Shown: positions 5,774-9,745 of the stretch, piece after piece
Layout of the letters: each line of letters opens with the position of its first letter
How positions within the stretch are numbered: the first letter of the stretch is position 1
Origin: Bacteroidia bacterium
GTDB taxonomy: Bacteria > Bacteroidota > Bacteroidia > B-17B0 > Aurantibacillaceae
Length of the DNA stretch: 9,745 nucleotides
Assembly: GCA_026418315.1 (NCBI GenBank)
Contig: JAOABO010000007.1
Span: forward strand, 19,168-28,912
Direction: 5' to 3'
Notes under the pieces: model-generated
What the model was told of the DNA's origin: nothing
The model's input: the letters and a program-made list of their open reading frames with translations, nothing else
Databases searched by the model: none
Program-made: the position numbers and the translations under genes

Positions 5774-7177
5774 ATGTATTTTCACTATCGTTCGTTCATA
5801 CTTATTTCGATTTTTTTACTGAAATTAGAAATATCTTCACAAACATTAAATTATTATTTTGGTAATTTACATGCACATACAGCATATTCAGATGGTAATA
5901 AAGACGCTACCACCTCAGGGTGTAATAATCCAACTTGTAGTTTTGCTTTTGCTAAAGCATCGCTGCATTTTGACTTTTTAGGAATTTCTGAACATAATCA
6001 TGCATCTGCAGGACTTACTAAAAGTAATTTCCAATCGGGGTATACTCAAGCACTGGCGGCTAATCAAGAAGGAGTATTCTTGTGCTTGTGGGGTATGGAG
6101 TGGGGAGTTACAACTAACCCAGGTGATGGCCATGTGGTCATTTATGGGTTTGGTAATCAATTATTAGGGTGGGAAAGTGGAAATTATGATATTTATGTGG
6201 CGAAATCGAATTATGATGCCTTATTCAAGAAAGTAAAAAACAATCCAAATGCTTTTTGCTATTTGGCTCATCCGGGGTATAATGACTTTGGTTATTTAGC
6301 TACTAATCCTTACAATGCCACTTATGATTCTGCCATAGTTGGTGTACCTTTTAGAAGTGGTTTGGCTTTTAGTACCAATACATCTTATTCAGATTATCCG
6401 TCAGGCGATTATTTTAATTATTACAGAATTCTTTTATCAAAAGGATACAAAATAGGCATTGGCTATGACCATGATAACCATTATACCACTTTTGGAAGAA
6501 ATAATGCGGGCAGATTAGTTGTTCTTGCTCCATCACTTACTACTGATAATCTTTTTTATGCTATGAAAAACATGCACTTTTATGGAAGTGATGACTGGAA
6601 CGCAAAAATTGATTTCAAAGTAAATACTACTTATATTATGGGTGATATTGTTACTGCGGCTACTGACCCTACAATTACGGTGCTTCATAATGACGATGAT
6701 GGAGAAATGGCAGATAGTATTAAACTTTGGTCTGGTTATTCTGGTAGTGGAATTTATCCAACGGTTATCAAAGTTGTAAAAAACAACAACATATTAAGCT
6801 TTGTTGATAATACAATCAGTTTTAATTCTCAAAAATATTATTTTATTGAAATTATTCAGCAAGATGGACAGAAAATAGTAACATCGCCTGTATGGTATAA
6901 AAAAGACACTACAGCGGCTATATTGCCTGTTTTTCCAATGAGTCAAAATAATCTTTTAATTTTTCCTAATCCATCAAGAAGCCATTTGAATATTTTGTTT
7001 AACGAAAAACCGTACGATTTAAAGATTTATGATGTGTCTGGTCGTTTGATATTTAGCAATCATATTGATGAAGCGGATTCAAATATTGATATTAGTTCTT
7101 TCAAAGAGGGTATATACTTTATTCAAATAGAAAAGGATGGACAAATTATGGCGCATCAGAAATTTATTAAACAATAA
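5774..7177 (+). CDS. Secreted PHP-domain (CehA/McbA-like) metallohydrolase with T9SS C-terminal sorting domain
   Basis: The product has 467 residues. Residues 1-23 form a signal peptide, probably cut after SSQ. The PHP fold begins at once with NLHAHTAYSDG (31-41), giving metal ligands His33, His35 and probably Asp40. Then come GISEHNH (70-76), GMEWG (107-111) with Glu109, GHVVIYG (119-125), AHPGY (165-169) and GYDHDNH (230-236). This pattern is that of PHP phosphoesterase-like hydrolases using two or three metals. A segment at about 270-290 (NMHFYGSDDWNAKIDFKVN) resembles the post-catalytic region of CehA-type proteins. Residues 392-467 are a Por/T9SS type A tail, with FPNPSRSHLNI, YDVSGRLIF and EGIYFIQI. 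The protein is therefore predicted to be exported across the outer membrane. The substrate is unknown. The ATG at 5774 is chosen over an in-frame TTG at 5762 because the signal peptide starts there. The next gene begins 4 nt after its stop. Confidence 0.88.
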   Translation: MYFHYRSFILISIFLLKLEISSQTLNYYFGNLHAHTAYSDGNKDATTSGCNNPTCSFAFAKASLHFDFLGISEHNHASAGLTKSNFQSGYTQALAANQEGVFLCLWGMEWGVTTNPGDGHVVIYGFGNQLLGWESGNYDIYVAKSNYDALFKKVKNNPNAFCYLAHPGYNDFGYLATNPYNATYDSAIVGVPFRSGLAFSTNTSYSDYPSGDYFNYYRILLSKGYKIGIGYDHDNHYTTFGRNNAGRLVVLAPSLTTDNLFYAMKNMHFYGSDDWNAKIDFKVNTTYIMGDIVTAATDPTITVLHNDDDGEMADSIKLWSGYSGSGIYPTVIKVVKNNNILSFVDNTISFNSQKYYFIEIIQQDGQKIVTSPVWYKKDTTAAILPVFPMSQNNLLIFPNPSRSHLNILFNEKPYDLKIYDVSGRLIFSNHIDEADSNIDISSFKEGIYFIQIEKDGQIMAHQKFIKQ

Positions 7178-7181
7178 TCTC

Positions 7182-8909
7182 ATGCAAGTTTATAGGTTTT
7201 GCTTACTATTCATTATTCCTATTCTTTTACACACATCTTGTGGCTCAAAAGAAGAAAAGGATAGCCGACCCCTTTCCAAAAAAGCAGGGGGCAAATTGGT
7301 TATTGCAGAAGTTGTTAAGCCACTGTCATTATTCCCACATAAACTTACCCGAATAGAAGAGGCCTTGATTTGCAACCAGGTTTATGAGCCACTTATCCGT
7401 TTAAATGCAAAAACATTAAATCTTATTCCTGCTTTGGCCGAAAAATGGGAGGTATCTCAGGATGGCAAACACATCAAATTTTATTTAAAGAAAGGTGCCC
7501 GATTTCAAGATGATCCTTGTTTCCCGTCTGGAAAAGGAAGAGAAATTACTACTGCCGATGTAAAGTATACTTTTGAAAAATTATGTTATGATAATCCTAA
7601 CAATTATCACTTTTATACGATATGTAATGACAGAATTGTGGGTGCGAAGGAATTTAACGAAGCTATGCAAAATTATAAAGAAGGCGACAAAAAACCTGAA
7701 ATAAAAGGATTAAAAATTATTGATGATTATACATTTACTATTGATTTGCTTTACCCTAATTACGACAGCTTTCTTCAATTATTAGCAACCCCCATTGCTG
7801 TTATTATACCTCGTGAAGGATATGAGCAATATGGTGAAAAGTTGAACTTTGGAGCTGGCCCTTATAGGATAGACAATTCTCTCTCTAATGAATCACAACT
7901 TGTACTTATAAAAAACCCACATTATTATGCAGTAGATCAGGATGGATTTGCCTTACCTTACATAGATACTCTTGTTATAAAATACTTTGAAAATACAGAA
8001 GATGCTATTGTTGCCTTTTTGAACCATCAGGTAGATGTTGTGAACGATATTCCTAATAATGCAGCTAAAAAAGTAGTGGAAAATCATATTAACTCATTTC
8101 AAAAAGTCCCTCCTGAATACATCATAGATGTTACTTCTCAAATGTTTGTGCAGTATATTTTGATTAATACACACATGCCTCCTTTTGATAAAGTTAAAGT
8201 AAGAAGAGCCATTAATTATGCACTGGATAAAAATAAAATTATTGAAAAGGCATTTAACGGGCAGGCATTACCTGGCATTTATGGCATTACCCCGCCTGCC
8301 TTTAAAAATTATGATATTTCTCAATTAAAGGGATACAATACCAATATTTCATTAGCCCAAAAGCTATTGGCTGATGCAGGATACCCAAATGGAAAAGGAT
8401 TCCCAACTGTTACCATTTATACTAATAAGGGTTTTTCAAAAACACAAGTGGCCATTAATGAAATGCAAAGACAATTAAAAGAAAACTTAAATATCAATGT
8501 GGTATTTGAAAGTTTACCGTTAGATATTAAATTCAGATTAGAACAAAAAAACAAAGGGCATTTCTTTAGACAAGGTTGGGTAGCAGATTTCCCAAGTCCT
8601 GAAAACTTCTTGAATATTTTTTATGGAAAACATATTTCATTAGATACCAGTAAAGTATATTATCCCAATACACAAAGGTATATCAATCCTATTTATGATG
8701 AATTGTTTGAAAAAGGAAGAGATGCGGTAAATAAAGATACCGCATATCAATACTTTATGAAGGCCGAGCAGGTTCTTTTGGATGATGCCCCACTTATAGT
8801 GTTATGGTATGAGGCGTCTTACAGATTATATAACAACAAGGTAAAGGACTTGTATATGAATCCAATGCGTTATTATGACCTTCGTGTTTCCTATATGGAA
8901 AAAAAATAA
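7182..8909 (+). CDS. ABC-type peptide/oligopeptide solute-binding lipoprotein (SBP family 5, OppA/DppA-like)
   Basis: A 575-residue envelope lipoprotein. The signal peptide (1-19) ends in LLHTSC with Cys20 as the lipidated residue, an atypical lipobox of the relaxed kind common in Bacteroidota. Family 5 landmarks include the N-terminal lobe YEPLIRLNA (68-76) and PALAEKWEVSQDGKHIKFYLKKGARF, about residues 83-108. GAGPYRID (224-231) stands where GTGPY is usual. VRRAINYALDK (340-350), GWVADFPSPENF (465-476) and APLIVLWY (536-543) follow. Members bind peptides, or in some cases nickel, haem or sugars, for an ABC importer. The length fits the family. No permease or ATPase gene is next to it, so it is an orphan as far as this window shows. 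The open frame reaches back to 7137 inside the PHP gene; the ATG at 7182 is chosen because it starts the signal peptide and lies 4 nt after the PHP stop. Confidence 0.9.
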   Translation: MQVYRFCLLFIIPILLHTSCGSKEEKDSRPLSKKAGGKLVIAEVVKPLSLFPHKLTRIEEALICNQVYEPLIRLNAKTLNLIPALAEKWEVSQDGKHIKFYLKKGARFQDDPCFPSGKGREITTADVKYTFEKLCYDNPNNYHFYTICNDRIVGAKEFNEAMQNYKEGDKKPEIKGLKIIDDYTFTIDLLYPNYDSFLQLLATPIAVIIPREGYEQYGEKLNFGAGPYRIDNSLSNESQLVLIKNPHYYAVDQDGFALPYIDTLVIKYFENTEDAIVAFLNHQVDVVNDIPNNAAKKVVENHINSFQKVPPEYIIDVTSQMFVQYILINTHMPPFDKVKVRRAINYALDKNKIIEKAFNGQALPGIYGITPPAFKNYDISQLKGYNTNISLAQKLLADAGYPNGKGFPTVTIYTNKGFSKTQVAINEMQRQLKENLNINVVFESLPLDIKFRLEQKNKGHFFRQGWVADFPSPENFLNIFYGKHISLDTSKVYYPNTQRYINPIYDELFEKGRDAVNKDTAYQYFMKAEQVLLDDAPLIVLWYEASYRLYNNKVKDLYMNPMRYYDLRVSYMEKK

Positions 8910-8920
8910 AATCTACCCTT

Positions 8921-9376
8921 GTGGCTGAAAGCTACTATGATATATTAGGCGTGCCAAAAACCGCTACACTAAACGAAATAAAAATTGCTTTCCGAAAACT
9001 GGCACTAATTTATCATCCTGATAAAAATCCAGATACTAAAGAGTTTTTTGTAAAAATTTTGCAGGCATACGAAGTGCTTTCAAATCCCGTTCTTCGTGAA
9101 AAATACGACAGAAATTTTTTTTATTCCACCCCTCATAATACCCAAACATATACAGTCAATAAAAGAGAAAAGAAGCACAGATGGGATGTGGCAGAAGAAG
9201 AAGAGAGAAGAAGAAAGTATTATAAAGAATATTTTGAAAAGCTAAAAAAAGAATATGAAGAAGAACAACAAAAATATAGTTATCAATCCAGAAGCTACAA
9301 TGAATGGATAAATTGGCTATGGGCGTTCCTTATATGTTTAATGTTATTTTTTGTGATGACTATTACACATAAATAA
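8921..9376 (+). CDS. J-domain (DnaJ-like) co-chaperone with C-terminal membrane anchor
   Basis: A 151-residue protein. Residues 4-66 are a complete J domain: YYDILGVPKTATLNEIKIAF, the HPD tripeptide at 32-34 needed to stimulate DnaK ATPase, and helix III to YEVLSNPVLREKYDR (50-64). A very acidic and basic helix of coiled-coil character spans about 91-118. A single transmembrane segment (129-147) lies at the C-terminus. The zinc-finger and substrate-binding domains of true DnaJ are absent, so it is not dnaJ but a type III J-protein. It probably recruits DnaK to the inner membrane with the J domain in the cytoplasm. The start is GTG at 8921: the J domain begins at residue 5, and no in-frame ATG precedes it. 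It lies 11 nt after the binding-protein stop and 5 nt before the next gene. Confidence 0.9.
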   Translation: MAESYYDILGVPKTATLNEIKIAFRKLALIYHPDKNPDTKEFFVKILQAYEVLSNPVLREKYDRNFFYSTPHNTQTYTVNKREKKHRWDVAEEEERRRKYYKEYFEKLKKEYEEEQQKYSYQSRSYNEWINWLWAFLICLMLFFVMTITHK

Positions 9377-9381
9377 ATAGT

Positions 9382-9606
9382 ATGGCCAGATTTTTAATTA
9401 CTGCAGGGATTATTATTTTGTTAGCAGGAATTATATTGTATTTAATGGAAAAATTTCAAATAAAAGGCCTATCATGGTTTGGTAACCTTCCGGGAGACAT
9501 AAAAATTGAAAAAGATAACTTTAAATTTTATTTCCCCCTGGTTTCCATGCTTATTATTAGTTTAGCTTTAAGTGTTATTATCCACATATTAAAAAAGATT
9601 TTTTAA
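9382..9606 (+). CDS. DUF2905 family small membrane protein
   Basis: A 74-residue protein with two transmembrane helices (about 4-22 and 51-70). Between them is the family signature: WFGNLPGDIKIEKDNFKFYFPL (32-53), with the invariant LPGDI core and the FYFPL entry into helix 2. DUF2905 proteins are widespread in bacteria and have no established function that I know of. The length is typical for the family. The ATG at 9382 is 5 nt after the J-domain gene stop, so it is probably the last gene of that run. The stop codon lies inside an A6-GA-T6 stretch. Confidence 0.88.
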   Translation: MARFLITAGIIILLAGIILYLMEKFQIKGLSWFGNLPGDIKIEKDNFKFYFPLVSMLIISLALSVIIHILKKIF

Positions 9607-9628
9607 GTCAAATAACAATTGAAAGAAA

Positions 9629-9664
9629 AACTTGCATATTAAGAATAAATTTATTTAACTTGCA
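9629..9664. repeat. 8-bp direct repeat AACTTGCA upstream of the last gene
   Basis: AACTTGCA is present at 9629-9636 and 9657-9664, 28 bp apart. The second copy runs into the palindrome CTTGCAAG (9659-9666). Both are in the 73-nt gap before the ATG at 9680. They could be regulator sites or part of a promoter. No perfect TAnnTTTG is present here; TAACTTG at about 9655-9661 is the nearest approach. Confidence 0.3.
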
Positions 9665-9679
9665 AGCAAAAAATAAAAA

Positions 9680-9745
9680 ATGAAAAAAACTACAATTTTA
9701 TATTTATCAACACTTATTGTGAGCGTGTTTATTATTAACGCTTGC
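9680..9745 (+). CDS. N-terminus of a lipoprotein, cut by the window edge
   Basis: Only 22 codons are visible. They read as a complete lipoprotein signal peptide: MKKTT, then the hydrophobic segment ILYLSTLIVSVFII, then a lipobox-like NAC in which the Cys is the last codon of the window. The ATG follows an A-rich stretch (9668-9679), a common Bacteroidota start context. The mature protein is outside the window, so no function can be given. Confidence 0.72.
   Translation, partial: MKKTTILYLSTLIVSVFIINAC

Noticed and set aside
7137..7181. Upstream start for the binding lipoprotein inside the PHP gene
   Set aside because: The extra 15 residues would precede and spoil a normal lipoprotein signal peptide that begins at the ATG at 7182.
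9589..9606. TTAAAAAA-GA-TTTTTTAA palindrome at the end of the DUF2905 gene as a terminator
   Set aside because: The loop would be only 2 nt and the stem is pure A/T and overlaps the stop codon, so a functional hairpin terminator is unlikely.

Overview
The window is A+T-rich chromosomal DNA from a member of the Bacteroidota. Three things support this. Four gene starts carry perfect matches to the Bacteroidota -7 promoter element TAnnTTTG. One exported protein ends in a type IX secretion (Por) sorting domain. Shine-Dalgarno sequences are largely absent. A more precise placement (for example Chitinophagales or Sphingobacteria-like) is a guess from the gene set. I see no rRNA, tRNA, CRISPR array, insertion sequence or phage gene.

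Layout: (1) 1-585, minus, is the N-terminal two thirds or so of a membrane-anchored SPFH/band-7 protein that runs off the left edge. It is divergent from (2) 665-1489, plus, ispE, an isoprenoid (MEP pathway) kinase. (3) 1486-2385, minus, is an exported MORN/YwqK-type repeat protein, convergent with ispE and overlapping it by 4 bp. (4) 2543-5669, minus, is a tight three-gene unit transcribed right to left: a four-helix membrane protein fused to a c-type cytochrome, the ribosome-associated GTPase HflX, and a glutamate/dicarboxylate (DAACS) symporter, with gaps of 9 and 4 nt. (5) 5774-9606, plus, is a tight four-gene run with gaps of 4, 11 and 5 nt: a secreted PHP-type metallohydrolase with a T9SS tail, an OppA-like solute-binding lipoprotein, a membrane-anchored J-domain protein, and a DUF2905 membrane protein. 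(6) From 9680 a further lipoprotein begins and is cut by the right edge just at its lipobox cysteine.

Most genes are housekeeping or common Bacteroidota genes. The most notable points are the exported PHP hydrolase lying directly upstream of an orphan peptide-type binding lipoprotein, the SirB-like membrane domain/cytochrome c fusion at the head of the hflX unit, and the repeated placement of -7 elements only 9-14 nt from the start codon, which predicts near-leaderless mRNAs. I found no convincing undescribed defence, mobile or RNA system. The unusual points are moderate and are listed separately.
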